Shown one piece after another: positions 55,725 to 63,846 of a stretch of 64,000 nt of DNA; the stretch's first letter is position 1, and every line of letters starts with the position of its first letter. Position numbers and translations under genes: made by a program. Source of the stretch: Streptomyces sp. 1-11 (GTDB lineage: Bacteria > Actinomycetota > Actinomycetes > Streptomycetales > Streptomycetaceae). The DNA lies in the NCBI RefSeq assembly GCF_007176755.1, contig NZ_BJTV01000002.1, positions 124,655 through 188,654 on the forward strand, read 5' to 3'. The notes beneath the pieces are model-generated. The model ran no database searches. It was not told the origin of the DNA and saw only the letters and a program-made list of their open reading frames with translations.

Positions 55725-57134
55725 TCAGGCGGCGGGCGACCCGCTGCCCGCGACGATCTCGGGGCGCAGCAGGCCGGCCAGCCGGTCGGCGGGCAGCAGG
55801 CCCTTCTCCAGGACGAGTTCGGCAACGCCCCGGCCGGTGGCGAGGGCCTCCTTGGCGATGTCGGTGGCGGCCGTGTAGCCGATGTAGGGGTTGAGCGCGG
55901 TGACCAGGCCGATGGAGTTCTCCACGGCGGCGCGCAGCCGCTCGGTGTTGGCGGTGATGCCGGTGACGCACCGCTCGGCCAGTGTCAGACAGGCGCTGCG
56001 CAGGTGGGTGATGCTCTCCGACAGGGAGTGCAGGATGAGCGGCTCGAAGGCGTTGAGCTGGAGCTGTCCCGCCTCGGCGGCCATGGTGATGGCGACGTCG
56101 TTGCCGATGACCTCGAAGGCGACCTGGTTGACGACCTCGGGGATCACCGGGTTGACCTTGCCCGGCATGATCGACGAACCGGCCTGCACCGGCGGCAGGT
56201 TGATCTCGGCGAGGCCCGCGCGCGGGCCCGAGGAGAGCAGGCGCAGGTCGTTGCAGCTCTTGGAGAGCTTGACGGCGATCCGCTTCAGCACGCCGGACAT
56301 CTGCACGAAGGCGCCGCAGTCCTGGGTGGCCTCGACCAGGTTGGCCGCGGTGACCAGGGGCAGCCCGGTGATGGCGGCGAGGTGCCGGCGGGCCGCCTCG
56401 GCGTAGCCGGCCGGGGCGTTGAGGCCGGTGCCGATGGCGGTGGCGCCGAGGTTGATCTCGTGGATCAGTTCCACCGCCTCGGCGAGCCGGCCGCGGTCCT
56501 CGTCGAGCATGACGGCGAACGCCGAGAACTCCTGGCCGAGGGTCATCGGCACGGCGTCCTGGAGCTGGGTGCGGCCCATCTTGAGCACGTCGCGGAACTC
56601 GACGGCCTTGTTCGCGAAGGCGTCCTGCAGGACGGCCATGGCCTTGAGCAGGCCGCGCACCGCGAACACCGTCGCGATCTTGACGGCGGTCGGGTAGACG
56701 TCGTTGGTGGACTGGCCGAGGTTGACGTCCTCGTTGGGGTGCAGGTGCGCGTACTCGCCCTTGCCGTGGCCGAGCAGTTCCAGCGCGCGGTTGGCCACGA
56801 CCTCGTTGGCGTTCATGTTGGTGGACGTGCCGGCGCCGCCCTGGATGACGTCCACGACGAACTGGTCGTGCAGCTCGCCGGCGCGTATCTCCCGGCAGGC
56901 GGTGATGATCGCGGCCGCCTTCCGGGGCTCCAGCAGGCCGAGTTCCTCGTTGGCGAGGGCGGCGGCCTCCTTCACGGCGGCCAGGGCGTCGATCAGGTGC
57001 GGGTAGGCGGAGATCGGGGTGCCGGTGATGGGGAAGTTCTCCGTCGCGCGCAGGGTGTGGATGCCCCAGTAGGCGTCGGCGGGCACGTCGCGGTCGCCGA
57101 GCAGGTCGTGCTCGCTTCGGGTGGCGGCGGTCAT
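55725..57134 (-). CDS. aspA: Aspartate ammonia-lyase
   Basis: Splits L-aspartate to fumarate and ammonia. The 469-residue protein (E. coli AspA 478) has the superfamily signature GSSIMPGKVNPVIPE in the mobile loop with the catalytic serine, plus QGGAGTSTNMNANEV and HPNEDVNLGQSTND, which favour aspartase over fumarase. A homotetramer is expected. It lies between the asparaginase and glutaminase genes, so the pathway Asn to Asp to fumarate is encoded in order. Confidence 0.94.
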   Translation of the reverse strand: MTAATRSEHDLLGDRDVPADAYWGIHTLRATENFPITGTPISAYPHLIDALAAVKEAAALANEELGLLEPRKAAAIITACREIRAGELHDQFVVDVIQGGAGTSTNMNANEVVANRALELLGHGKGEYAHLHPNEDVNLGQSTNDVYPTAVKIATVFAVRGLLKAMAVLQDAFANKAVEFRDVLKMGRTQLQDAVPMTLGQEFSAFAVMLDEDRGRLAEAVELIHEINLGATAIGTGLNAPAGYAEAARRHLAAITGLPLVTAANLVEATQDCGAFVQMSGVLKRIAVKLSKSCNDLRLLSSGPRAGLAEINLPPVQAGSSIMPGKVNPVIPEVVNQVAFEVIGNDVAITMAAEAGQLQLNAFEPLILHSLSESITHLRSACLTLAERCVTGITANTERLRAAVENSIGLVTALNPYIGYTAATDIAKEALATGRGVAELVLEKGLLPADRLAGLLRPEIVAGSGSPAA

Positions 57135-57177
57135 GGGGGGTGCGGCCCTCTTTCCGAGGTGCGGGGGCGGGAGGGGG

Positions 57178-58200
57178 TCAGGCGCAGGTCGGGAGCGGCG
57201 CCGGGTCGAGTGCCGGCACCGGACGCACCCGGCCGACCGGCTGCCCTCCGCCGAGCAGGGGCTCGCCCGCGAACGCGGCGAGCGGGGCCGGGTCGACGCC
57301 GGCCAGGGCCAGGGCGGCGGCGGCCACGGGTATCCGCGCCCGGTTCGCGCCGTCGGCGATCTTGACGGCGACGGCGCGGCCGTCCGGGAGCGCGGCGACC
57401 TGGACGCCCTCGAAGCCGTCCTTGGCGAGCAGGCCGGGCACGGCGCGCATCAGCTCGGCCACGTCCCGGCCGGCGCCGGAGGCCATCTCGGCGTGCTCGC
57501 GCATCGCGTCGGCCACCCGGCCCTCCGGGGTGCCGGGCGCCGCGGTGGTCAGGCGGGCGGCGGCGCGGGCGAGGCCGTGCAGCGAGACCGAGAACAGCGG
57601 CGCGCCGCAGCCGTCCACGGTGACCCGGGCGATCCGCTGGCCGGTGAGCTCCTCGATCGTGGCGGCGACGGCCCGCTGCAGCGGGTGGGCCGGGTCCAGG
57701 TAGTCCGGCAGGGACCAGCCGTTGGCCTTGGCGGTCCACAGCATCGCCGCGTGCTTGCCGGAGCAGTTCTGGGCGAGCCGGGCGGGTCCCCGGCCCTCCC
57801 GGACCCAGGCGTCCCGGACCTGCGGGCCGTAGGGCATGTCGGGCACGTTGCGCAGGTCGTCCTCGCCGAGCCCGGCGAGTTCGAGGATCCGCCGGGCGCC
57901 GGCGAGGTGGCGCTCCTCGCCGGAGTGGCTCGCGGCGGCCAGGGAGAGCAGAGCGCCGTCCAGCGGGAGCCCGGCGCGCAGCATGGCCACGGCCTGGAGC
58001 GGCTTGAGGGCCGAACGGGGGTAGAACGCGGCCTCGACGTCGCCGAGCTGGAGCTGGACGCGGCCGTCGGCGCCGAGGACGACGACCGAGCCGTAGTGGA
58101 CGCCCTCGACCACGCCGCCGCGCACGAGGTGGGCGACGGGGGCGTGCCGGGGTTCACGGACGACGGGTGCGGGCGCGGGCGCGGGAGAGCTGCTGTACAT
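57178..58200 (-). CDS. L-asparaginase II family protein (Rhizobium AnsA type)
   Basis: A 340-residue protein of the asparaginase II family (PF06089), unrelated to the E. coli enzymes. Seen: GSVVVLGADGRVQLQLGD, FYPRSALKPLQAVA with the S-x-x-K-like pair, ASHSGEERHLAG, NCSGKHAAML and VTVDGCGAPLFSVSL. It hydrolyses asparagine to aspartate and ammonia. ATG at 58200; a GTG directly before it is also possible. Second gene of the operon, 73 bases after the FadR-type regulator and 43 before aspA. Confidence 0.9.
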   Translation of the reverse strand: MYSSSPAPAPAPVVREPRHAPVAHLVRGGVVEGVHYGSVVVLGADGRVQLQLGDVEAAFYPRSALKPLQAVAMLRAGLPLDGALLSLAAASHSGEERHLAGARRILELAGLGEDDLRNVPDMPYGPQVRDAWVREGRGPARLAQNCSGKHAAMLWTAKANGWSLPDYLDPAHPLQRAVAATIEELTGQRIARVTVDGCGAPLFSVSLHGLARAAARLTTAAPGTPEGRVADAMREHAEMASGAGRDVAELMRAVPGLLAKDGFEGVQVAALPDGRAVAVKIADGANRARIPVAAAALALAGVDPAPLAAFAGEPLLGGGQPVGRVRPVPALDPAPLPTCA

Positions 58201-58273
58201 CACTGCCTGGTTCGGTGGTCGGTTCGGGCGGGGAGGACGGAGCCGGGGCGGGAACCGGCGGGCGGGAGACGGG

Positions 58274-58999
58274 TCACGCGCCGGCGCCGGCCGACGGGCC
58301 GGGGCGTCCGGCGCGCACGATGTCGGTGAGGGTCGTCTCGACGCGGTCGAGGTGGTGGCTCATGGCCTGGATGGCGTCGTGTTCGCTGCCGTCCACCAGT
58401 GCCTCGACGATCGCCCGGTGCTCGCGGTTGGACTGTTCCCGGCGCCCGCCCAGCTCGTTGAGGAAGGCGGACTGGCGTGCCAGCGCGTCGCGGATCTCCT
58501 CGATGACCCGGCGGAACACCGGGTTCTGGGCGGCCTCGGCGACGGCGAGGTGGAAGAGGCTGTCCATGGCGACCCACGCGGTGGTGTCGGTCTCCCGCTC
58601 CATGCGGTCGAGGAGCCGGTGCAGGTGGTCCAGGTTCTCCGGGGTGCGGCGGACGGCCGCGTACCCGGCGACCGGGATCTCGACGTGGCGGCGGACCTCG
58701 AGCAGGTCACCGGCCGTGTAGTCGCCGAAGGTGGGTTCGTCGACGGCGTCGGCGACGACGAAGGTCCCCTTGCCGGTGCGGGAGACCGTCAGGCCCATCG
58801 TCTGCAGGGCGCGCAGTGCCTCGCGGAGCACGGGCCGGGAGACCTCGAGGGTGCGGCACAGCTCGGCCTCGGAGGGCAGCTTGTCGCCGACGGCGTACTC
58901 GCCGTTCTCGATGGCGCCGCGCAGGTGGCCGAGGACCGCCTCCATGGCGCTGACGCGCCGCGGACCGGGACCACCTGTCTGGCTGTCTGACAGGTTCAC
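58274..58999 (-). CDS. GntR-family regulator, FadR subfamily
   Basis: A 241-residue regulator. Residues 20-80 form the winged helix (GEYAVGDKLPSEAELCRTLEVSR with PVLREALRAL). Residues 95-225 form the all-helical FCD domain (DLLEVRRHVEIPVAGYAAVRR, FHLAVAEAAQNPVF, EHRAIVEALVDG), whose histidines bind a metal and a carboxylate ligand. Asn, Asp or fumarate would be plausible effectors. The GTG start at 58999 follows AGGATCGCTCC; ATG at 58945 is an alternative that would leave the palindrome at 58983 upstream of the gene. Confidence 0.86.
   Translation of the reverse strand: MNLSDSQTGGPGPRRVSAMEAVLGHLRGAIENGEYAVGDKLPSEAELCRTLEVSRPVLREALRALQTMGLTVSRTGKGTFVVADAVDEPTFGDYTAGDLLEVRRHVEIPVAGYAAVRRTPENLDHLHRLLDRMERETDTTAWVAMDSLFHLAVAEAAQNPVFRRVIEEIRDALARQSAFLNELGGRREQSNREHRAIVEALVDGSEHDAIQAMSHHLDRVETTLTDIVRAGRPGPSAGAGA
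58983..58993 (-). promoter_or_regulatory. CTGTCTGACAG palindrome at the 5' end of the FadR-type gene
   Basis: Perfect five-base arms around a single base. With the GTG start it lies in codons 3 to 6; with the later ATG it is 38 bases upstream. FadR-subfamily operators are often short dyads close to the start, so autoregulation is possible. Confidence 0.4.
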
Positions 59000-59058
59000 G
59001 GAGCGATCCTGCGCCTCGCGGGAGCGCGCTGTCAAGGCGGACCGGCCCCGGGAACGGG

Positions 59059-59099
59059 CACGGGGTGCGGCGCCCGTCGTCGGGCTGCCGCACCCCGTG
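59059..59099 (-). terminator. Perfect 13-pair hairpin after uppP
   Basis: CACGGGGTGCGGC and GCCGCACCCCGTG with a 15-base loop, 19 bases past the uppP stop. It separates uppP from the FadR operon, which runs the same way downstream. Confidence 0.82.
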
Positions 59100-59117
59100 G
59101 GTGGCCGGTGGCCGCGC

Positions 59118-59954
59118 TCAGCCGCTGAGCGTGCCGGTCGCGAGGAGACCGAGGAGCGCCACGCCGATCACGATCCGGTAGATCACGAAGGCGTTGAAGG
59201 AGTGCTTGGCGACGAACTTCAGCAGCCAGGCGATGGAGGCGTAGGCGACGACGAAGGACACGATCGTGCCGACGGCCAGCGGGGCGGCGCCCACGCCGGC
59301 GCCGAGGGCGTCCTTCAGCTCGTAGACGCCGGCGCCGGTCAGGGCCGGGATGCCGAGGAAGAAGGACAGCCGGGTGGCCGCGACCCGGTCCAGGTCGAGG
59401 ACGAGCGCGGTGGACATGGTGGCGCCGGAGCGGGAGAAGCCGGGGAAGAGCAGGGCGAGGATCTGCGAGCAGCCGACCAGCATCGCGTCCTTGAAGGACG
59501 TGTCGTCCTCACCGCGCTTGTGGCGGCCCATCTGGTCGGCCGCCCACATCACACCGGACCCGGCGATCAGGGAGCCGGCGACCACCCAGAGCGAGGCCAG
59601 CGGGCCGTCGATCAGCGGCTTCGCCGCGAGGCCCACGACGACGATCGGGACGGTGGCGGCGATCACCCACCAGGCGAACTTGTAGTCGTGGTGGTAGCGC
59701 TCCTCGGGCTTGGTCAGCCCGCGGAACCAGGCGGAGACGATCCGCTTGATGTCCTTGAAGAAGTACACGAGCACGGCCGCGATGGCGCCGACCTGGATGA
59801 CGGCCGAGAACCCGACGACGGACTTGTCGTCGACGGGGATGTCCATGAGGCCTTCGACGATCTTGAGGTGGCCGGTGGACGACACGGGGAGGAATTCGGT
59901 CACCCCCTCGACGACTCCGAGGACGACGGCCTGACCGACGGAGATGGCGCTCAT
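59118..59954 (-). CDS. uppP: Undecaprenyl-diphosphatase
   Basis: Integral membrane phosphatase (BacA) that recycles undecaprenyl diphosphate for cell-wall synthesis and gives low-level bacitracin resistance. The 278-residue protein has VVEGVTEFLPVSSTGHL near the N-terminus (ExxxE/TEFLPVSSTGH motif) and PGFSRSGATMSTALVL, which form the active site, and about eight helices. Length matches the family. Good coding start with ATG at 59954. Confidence 0.95.
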   Translation of the reverse strand: MSAISVGQAVVLGVVEGVTEFLPVSSTGHLKIVEGLMDIPVDDKSVVGFSAVIQVGAIAAVLVYFFKDIKRIVSAWFRGLTKPEERYHHDYKFAWWVIAATVPIVVVGLAAKPLIDGPLASLWVVAGSLIAGSGVMWAADQMGRHKRGEDDTSFKDAMLVGCSQILALLFPGFSRSGATMSTALVLDLDRVAATRLSFFLGIPALTGAGVYELKDALGAGVGAAPLAVGTIVSFVVAYASIAWLLKFVAKHSFNAFVIYRIVIGVALLGLLATGTLSG

Positions 59955-60029
59955 GGGATCCAGTTCTGAGGAGAGTTGGTCGACAGGGCTGTAGACGCCC
60001 CTACTATGCCCGGTCCGCGGGACGGGTCG

Positions 60030-60404
60030 CTACGCCCACAGGGCTCCGGCGAGCCACACCCCGGCGAAGGCCGCCGCCAGGCCGGCCACCACGCTCGCCG
60101 CGGCGTTGGCCGCAGCGTAGAGGCTCGCACCGGCCTCGGTCAGCCTGAGCGTCTCGTAGGAGAAGGTCGAGTACGTCGTCAGGGCACCGCACAGGCCGGT
60201 ACCCAGCAGCAGCTGAAGGTGCTGACCTGCGGCTCCGGCGGAGGCGGCGCCGGTGATCAGGCCCAGGACCAGACAGCCGGTGACGTTCACCACGAAGGTG
60301 CCCCAGGGGAAGAGCGAGTCGTGCCTGGCCTGGACGGCCCGGTCGGTGAGATAGCGCAGCGGCGCCCCGACCAGCGCACCCAGGACGACCAGCAGCCAGT
60401 TCAC
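60030..60404 (-). CDS. crcB: Fluoride channel CrcB/Fluc subunit
   Basis: A 124-residue, four-helix membrane protein. [31 protein letters not shown] (the conserved asparagine and TG) and [17 protein letters not shown] (the phenylalanine box) mark fluoride exporters. Fluc subunits work as dual-topology dimers; with the paralog at 60778 this one probably forms a heterodimer of opposite orientation. The GTG start overlaps the DUF190 stop as GTGA. Confidence 0.93.
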   Translation of the reverse strand: MNWLLVVLGALVGAPLRYLTDRAVQARHDSLFPWGTFVVNVTGCLVLGLITGAASAGAAGQHLQLLLGTGLCGALTTYSTFSYETLRLTEAGASLYAAANAAASVVAGLAAAFAGVWLAGALWA

Positions 60405-60781
60405 AACGACCTCTTACCCTTCGGGTCCGTTTCGTCCGGTTCCGGGGTTCGGCCGGCGTACCGGACGACCTCGCACTCGTCCAGGGTGACCAGGCCTTCG
60501 GCGACGAGTTCGTCCAGTTGCGGCAGGAAGGCGCGGATCCGCTCCTCGGTGTCCACGACGACGATCGCGACGGGCAGGTCCTCGCTCAACGACAGCAGCC
60601 GGCAGGTGTGGATGCGCGAGGAGGCGCCGAAGCCCTCGACGCCACGGAAGACGCTGGCCCCGGCGAGACCGGCGGCGTGCGCGCGGTGCACGATCTCGGA
60701 GTAGAGGGGCTTGTGGTGCCAGGTGTCGTCCTCGCCGATGTACACGGTCAGCCGCAGCGCCCGGCCGGTGAGGGATGTCAT
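60401..60781 (-). CDS. DUF190 protein, possible P-II-like partner of the fluoride channel
   Basis: A 126-residue soluble protein. [38 protein letters not shown] and [14 protein letters not shown] are typical of DUF190, which has a P-II/CutA1-like ferredoxin fold. It sits exactly between the two crcB genes with four-base overlaps on both sides, so it is made together with them and may regulate the channel by trimerising under it. That role is inference. Confidence 0.9.
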   Translation of the reverse strand: MTSLTGRALRLTVYIGEDDTWHHKPLYSEIVHRAHAAGLAGASVFRGVEGFGASSRIHTCRLLSLSEDLPVAIVVVDTEERIRAFLPQLDELVAEGLVTLDECEVVRYAGRTPEPDETDPKGKRSL

Positions 60782-61239
60782 CGCTGCCTCCTGGTGAGCA
60801 GGGCCCGGGCGGCGGCCGAGGCCGCCCACACCGCCGCGACGGCCGCGAGCAAGGTGACGGCGAGGTAGGCGAGCGCGGTGCGCGGGTGCCCGCCTTCGGC
60901 CAGTTTCTGGATGTCGACGGCGTAGGTGGAGAAGGTGGTGTAGCCGCCGAGCACGCCGGTGCCGAAGAAGGGGCGCACCAGACGGTGGGCGGCCCACACA
61001 TCGGTGATCAGCACCATGAAGACGCCGATCACGGCGCAGCCGGTGACGTTGGTCCAGAAGGTGGCCCAGGGGAAGCCGCCGGGCGGGGTGGGCCAGGCCA
61101 GAGTGAAGGCGTAGCGGACGGTCGCCCCGAGGGCGCCGCCGGCCGAGACCACCGCGACGACGGGGGCCTGGGTGCGCCACGCGGGCCGCCGCCGCGACGC
61201 GGGGCGGGCACGAAGGCTCTCGGTTTCCGGGGCTGTCAT
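60778..61239 (-). CDS. crcB: Fluoride channel CrcB/Fluc subunit, with N-terminal extension
   Basis: A 153-residue paralog of the gene at 60030. [34 protein letters not shown] and [16 protein letters not shown] are the Fluc motifs. About 30 basic, Arg-rich residues precede the first helix, and a basic tail ends it, whereas the partner lacks them; this charge difference would favour opposite membrane orientation. AGGAG precedes the ATG. I see no fluoride riboswitch in the 68 bases upstream. Confidence 0.92.
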   Translation of the reverse strand: MTAPETESLRARPASRRRPAWRTQAPVVAVVSAGGALGATVRYAFTLAWPTPPGGFPWATFWTNVTGCAVIGVFMVLITDVWAAHRLVRPFFGTGVLGGYTTFSTYAVDIQKLAEGGHPRTALAYLAVTLLAAVAAVWAASAAARALLTRRQR

Positions 61240-61307
61240 GCGCGGGGATCTCCTGTTCGGCCGGACCACGGCGGGTGATCACGGCCGGGCACCAGGGTAC
61301 CGCCGGG

Positions 61308-62258
61308 TCACCCGGTGGCCGGAGCCGCGCAGACGGCGACGCCCGGCTCCCAGAAGCTGCCGAGGACCAGGAGTCCGCCGGTCCTGCAGACGCTGGTGAC
61401 CATGCGGAAGCGGGAGCGCCGGCGGGTCAGGTGGTGCACGGTGCGGCCGTGGTCGTCGACCGCGAGCACGCCGGTCGTGCCGCTCGGCCGGTACGGGGCG
61501 CGGACTGCGGCCCGGGCGGCGGCGCGGCGGACGCCGGACGGGGCGCGGTGCAGCAGGTCGAGCGGGGGGACGCGGGGCCCGGCCAGGGCCACCCAGACCG
61601 GGCCGGCCGGGCCCTCCCGCCAGATGTTGTCGGGCATGCCGGGCAGCTCGGCGAAGAGTTCGGCCTGTCCGGCGCGCGGCCCGGTGAGGTGGTACCGGGT
61701 GAGCCGGCAGGCGCCGGTCTCGGCCACCACCAGGAAGGATCCGTCGCCGCTCGGCGCGAGGCCGTTGGCGAACTGGAGGCCGTCCAGCAGCACCTCGGGG
61801 GCGCCGCCGCCGGGCGACAGGCGCAGCAGCCGCCCGGTGCCGGTGTGCTCCACGATGTCGCCGATCCACCGTTCGAGGGGGTAGCGGCGGCTGGAGGCGG
61901 TGAAGCACACGCTGCCGTCGGCCAGCGCGACGGCGTTGCTGCACACCCGCAGCCGCTCCCCCGCCACCGAGTCCGCGAGCACCCGCACCGCGCCGGCGGG
62001 GTCGACCCGCAGCAGGCCGCGCTCGGCGTCGCACACCAGCAGGCCGCCGTCGGGCAGCGGCTCCAGGCCGAGCGGGCGGCCGCCGGTGTGGGCCACCGTC
62101 TCGACCTGGGCCGTGTGCGGGTCCGTGAGGTGGCGGATCCGCAGGACGCGGCCGTCCGCCGTGCCGGTCAGGACGTCGCCCCGGGCGTCGGTCACCACGT
62201 CCTCGGGGCCGCGGCCGCCGAGGGCGACGCAGTGGAGCGGGACGAGTGCCGTGGACAT
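61308..62258 (-). CDS. SMP-30/gluconolactonase/strictosidine-synthase-like beta-propeller
   Basis: A 316-residue six-bladed propeller protein. Family marks are [45 protein letters not shown] (the Asn metal ligand), [20 protein letters not shown] and [13 protein letters not shown] (Asp-Asn ligand pair). Members hydrolyse lactones or esters with a calcium ion; the substrate here is unknown. It follows the ArsR-type gene by six bases, so both form one operon. Confidence 0.82.
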   Translation of the reverse strand: MSTALVPLHCVALGGRGPEDVVTDARGDVLTGTADGRVLRIRHLTDPHTAQVETVAHTGGRPLGLEPLPDGGLLVCDAERGLLRVDPAGAVRVLADSVAGERLRVCSNAVALADGSVCFTASSRRYPLERWIGDIVEHTGTGRLLRLSPGGGAPEVLLDGLQFANGLAPSGDGSFLVVAETGACRLTRYHLTGPRAGQAELFAELPGMPDNIWREGPAGPVWVALAGPRVPPLDLLHRAPSGVRRAAARAAVRAPYRPSGTTGVLAVDDHGRTVHHLTRRRSRFRMVTSVCRTGGLLVLGSFWEPGVAVCAAPATG

Positions 62259-62264
62259 ACCTGT

Positions 62265-62555
62265 TCACCAGCCTTTCTCGAACATGCGGGCCACCTCGGC
62301 GATGCGCGTCTCGTCGCGACGGTAGTGGGTGCGGCACCGGATCCGCCGGGTACGCAGCAGACCCAGACGGGCCAGGAGGCCGAGGTGGGCGGCGGCGGTG
62401 CGGCGGGGCACGCCGAGCCCGGCGGCCACGGCCCGCGCGGTGACGCCCGTCTCCGCCGGGTCGCCTTGCGCGCGGCCCGCCGGGAAGTGCGCCGCCGGGT
62501 CCTTGAGCCGCTCCAGGATGGTCTGCCGTATGCGGCCCGAGGGGGTCCCCGTCAT
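62265..62555 (-). CDS. ArsR-type winged-helix regulator
   Basis: A 96-residue protein, mostly one winged helix: RIRQTILERLKDPAAHFPAG, VTARAVAAGLGVPRRTAAAHLGLLARLGLL (recognition helix region) and a basic wing RCRTHYRRDE. No metal-binding ELCVCD motif is seen, so it may sense a small molecule or nothing. It is first in a unit with the SMP-30-like gene and possibly crcB. The start at 62555 has GGAGGCGGGACGG upstream. Confidence 0.75.
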   Translation of the reverse strand: MTGTPSGRIRQTILERLKDPAAHFPAGRAQGDPAETGVTARAVAAGLGVPRRTAAAHLGLLARLGLLRTRRIRCRTHYRRDETRIAEVARMFEKGW

Positions 62556-62951
62556 CCGTCCCGCCTCCGTCCCCCGTATCCTCGTGCGCGGCATTCCCAC
62601 TGTGCCGCGGCCGGACACGTCCCGTACGGAACTCGCCGGTCCTTGACCGGTACCGAACTGCTCCTGCGGCGGCGGCAGTTGGCGGGTACCGGGCCGGCCG
62701 GTCCGGCGTCGGCGGGGCTCGTGACCACGGTCATCGGCGCGCACGTCCCCGCCCGACGGGCGGCACGCCTCACCGTCGCGGGGGTGCTGCACGGCGAGTG
62801 AGCGGCCCCGCCCGGCGCCCGCCCGCGGCCACCGGTCAGGACCGCGGTCAACCGGTCAGGATCGGAGAAGCGGTCGCGGGTGCACCCGCCCTAGCGTGGG
62901 AGTCACCGGTGGGAAGCCGCCGGTGACCTTCGTCTTCCAGGAGTGAGTGCC
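62556..62951. promoter_or_regulatory. Divergent intergenic region with a candidate ArsR operator
   Basis: 396 bases between the ArsR-type gene (minus) and the VOC gene (plus). GTCCCGTACGGAAC at 62619-62632 is a 14-base near-palindrome (12 of 14 bases) 64 bases before the ArsR-type start and a likely operator. A 52-codon TTG-started frame at 62643-62801 (plus) lacks a ribosome binding site and is not called. The VOC promoter lies at the right end. Confidence 0.4.
62902..62927 (+). promoter_or_regulatory. Inverted repeat GTCACCGG-N10-CCGGTGAC before the VOC gene
   Basis: Perfect eight-base arms, 25 bases before the start codon. It overlaps the expected transcription start region (CTAGCGT lies just upstream at 62891-62897 and may be the -10 box). 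It could be an operator or a 5' hairpin in the mRNA. Confidence 0.5.
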
Positions 62952-63302
62952 ATGACCGCCGGTGTGCAGACGATCATCTACCCCGTCAAGGACCTGGAGC
63001 GCGCCAAGGCGCTGTTCGCGGCGCTGCTGGGGGTCGAGCCGTACGCGGACGAGCCGTACTACGTGGGCTTCAAGGCCGCCGGGCAGGACGTCGGTCTCGA
63101 TCCGAACGGACACGCCAAGGGCATGACCGGGCCGGTCCCCTACTGGCACGTGAGCGATCTGCGGGAGCGGCTGGCGGCGCTGGTGTCGGCCGGCGCCGAG
63201 CTGCTGCAGGACGCGCAGGACGTCGGCGGCGGACGGCTGATCGCGTTCGTCAGGGACGCCGACGGCAACCTGGTGGGCCTGCTCCAGGACCCGGCCGCCT
63301 GA
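62952..63302 (+). CDS. VOC-family (glyoxalase/dioxygenase-fold) protein
   Basis: A 116-residue protein with the vicinal oxygen chelate fold: TIIYPVKDLERAKALFAALLGVEP at the start and LIAFVRDADGNLVGLLQDP at the end, both standard. The metal ligands of true glyoxalase I are only partly present (H in YWHVSD). Function unknown; possibly small-molecule binding or detoxification. AGGAG stands eight bases before ATG; a GTG three codons upstream overlaps that site and is less likely. Confidence 0.83.
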   Translation: MTAGVQTIIYPVKDLERAKALFAALLGVEPYADEPYYVGFKAAGQDVGLDPNGHAKGMTGPVPYWHVSDLRERLAALVSAGAELLQDAQDVGGGRLIAFVRDADGNLVGLLQDPAA

Positions 63303-63329
63303 GCCGCCACCGGCCCCGGCACCGATACT

Positions 63330-63345
63330 AGTTGCACAGTCAACG
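63330..63345 (+). promoter_or_regulatory. MarR operator-like dyad upstream of the second MarR gene
   Basis: AGTTGCACAGTCAACG lies 29 bases before the MarR start codon. GTTG and CAAC are inverted around six bases, and AGTTGCACAGT equals the reverse strand of the site before the MarR gene at 38232. The pair suggests related regulators with similar sites. Confidence 0.6.
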
Positions 63346-63374
63346 ATTGGCCGGAACGGTGCTACCGTGCGGGT

Positions 63375-63773
63375 ATGGCAGTGAAGACGGCCGACGCCCG
63401 GCTCGAGGAACGCTGGCGGGACATCCTCACGGTGCACGCGCGCACGATGTGCGAGATCGACCGTGCCCTGCATCCGCACGGGCTCGGCGCCAGCGACTTC
63501 GAGGTGCTGGACATCCTCGCCGCCGAGTCGCCCGCGGAGGGCGACCAGTGCCGGGTGCAGAACCTGGTCGGACGGGTCCATCTCAGCCAGAGCGCGCTGT
63601 CCCGGCTGATCGACCGGCTGGAGAAGGACGGGCTGGTCGAGCGCTCGGTGTGCGCGGAGGACCGGCGCGGGGTGTGGGTCGCGCTGACCCGCAAGGGGCG
63701 CGAGCTGCACGCCGAGGTGCTCCCGCTGCAGCGGGCCGTGCTGGAGCGCATGCTCGCCGAACGGGCCGGATGA
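63375..63773 (+). CDS. MarR-family transcriptional regulator
   Basis: A 132-residue winged-helix protein. CRVQNLVGRVHLSQSALSRLIDRL is the DNA-binding part and VCAEDRRGVWVALTRKGRE the wing with the MarR-type DxR signature. The ATG fits the family start, although the upstream sequence (CCGTGCGGGT) is a poor ribosome binding site. It has a palindrome upstream, so autoregulation is likely. Confidence 0.87.
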   Translation: MAVKTADARLEERWRDILTVHARTMCEIDRALHPHGLGASDFEVLDILAAESPAEGDQCRVQNLVGRVHLSQSALSRLIDRLEKDGLVERSVCAEDRRGVWVALTRKGRELHAEVLPLQRAVLERMLAERAG

Positions 63774-63795
63774 CCGGTCCCGGACGGCGTTCCGC

Positions 63796-63829
63796 CGCCC
63801 GCGGGGCACTCTCGTGCGCCCCGCGGGCG
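63796..63829. terminator. Perfect 12-pair hairpin between convergent genes
   Basis: CGCCCGCGGGGC and GCCCCGCGGGCG with a 10-base loop, between the MarR stop (63773) and the end of the gene at 63847. It can end both transcripts. Confidence 0.82.
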
Positions 63830-63846
63830 CGTCGTGCACGGGCCGC

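Noticed and set aside
61240..61307. Fluoride riboswitch before the crcB genes
   Set aside because: I could not match the conserved pseudoknot sequences in the 68 bases available, and the genes may be read from an upstream promoter.
62643..62801. TTG-started 52-codon frame in the ArsR/VOC intergenic region
   Set aside because: No ribosome binding site and no recognisable protein feature; TTG starts are rare here.
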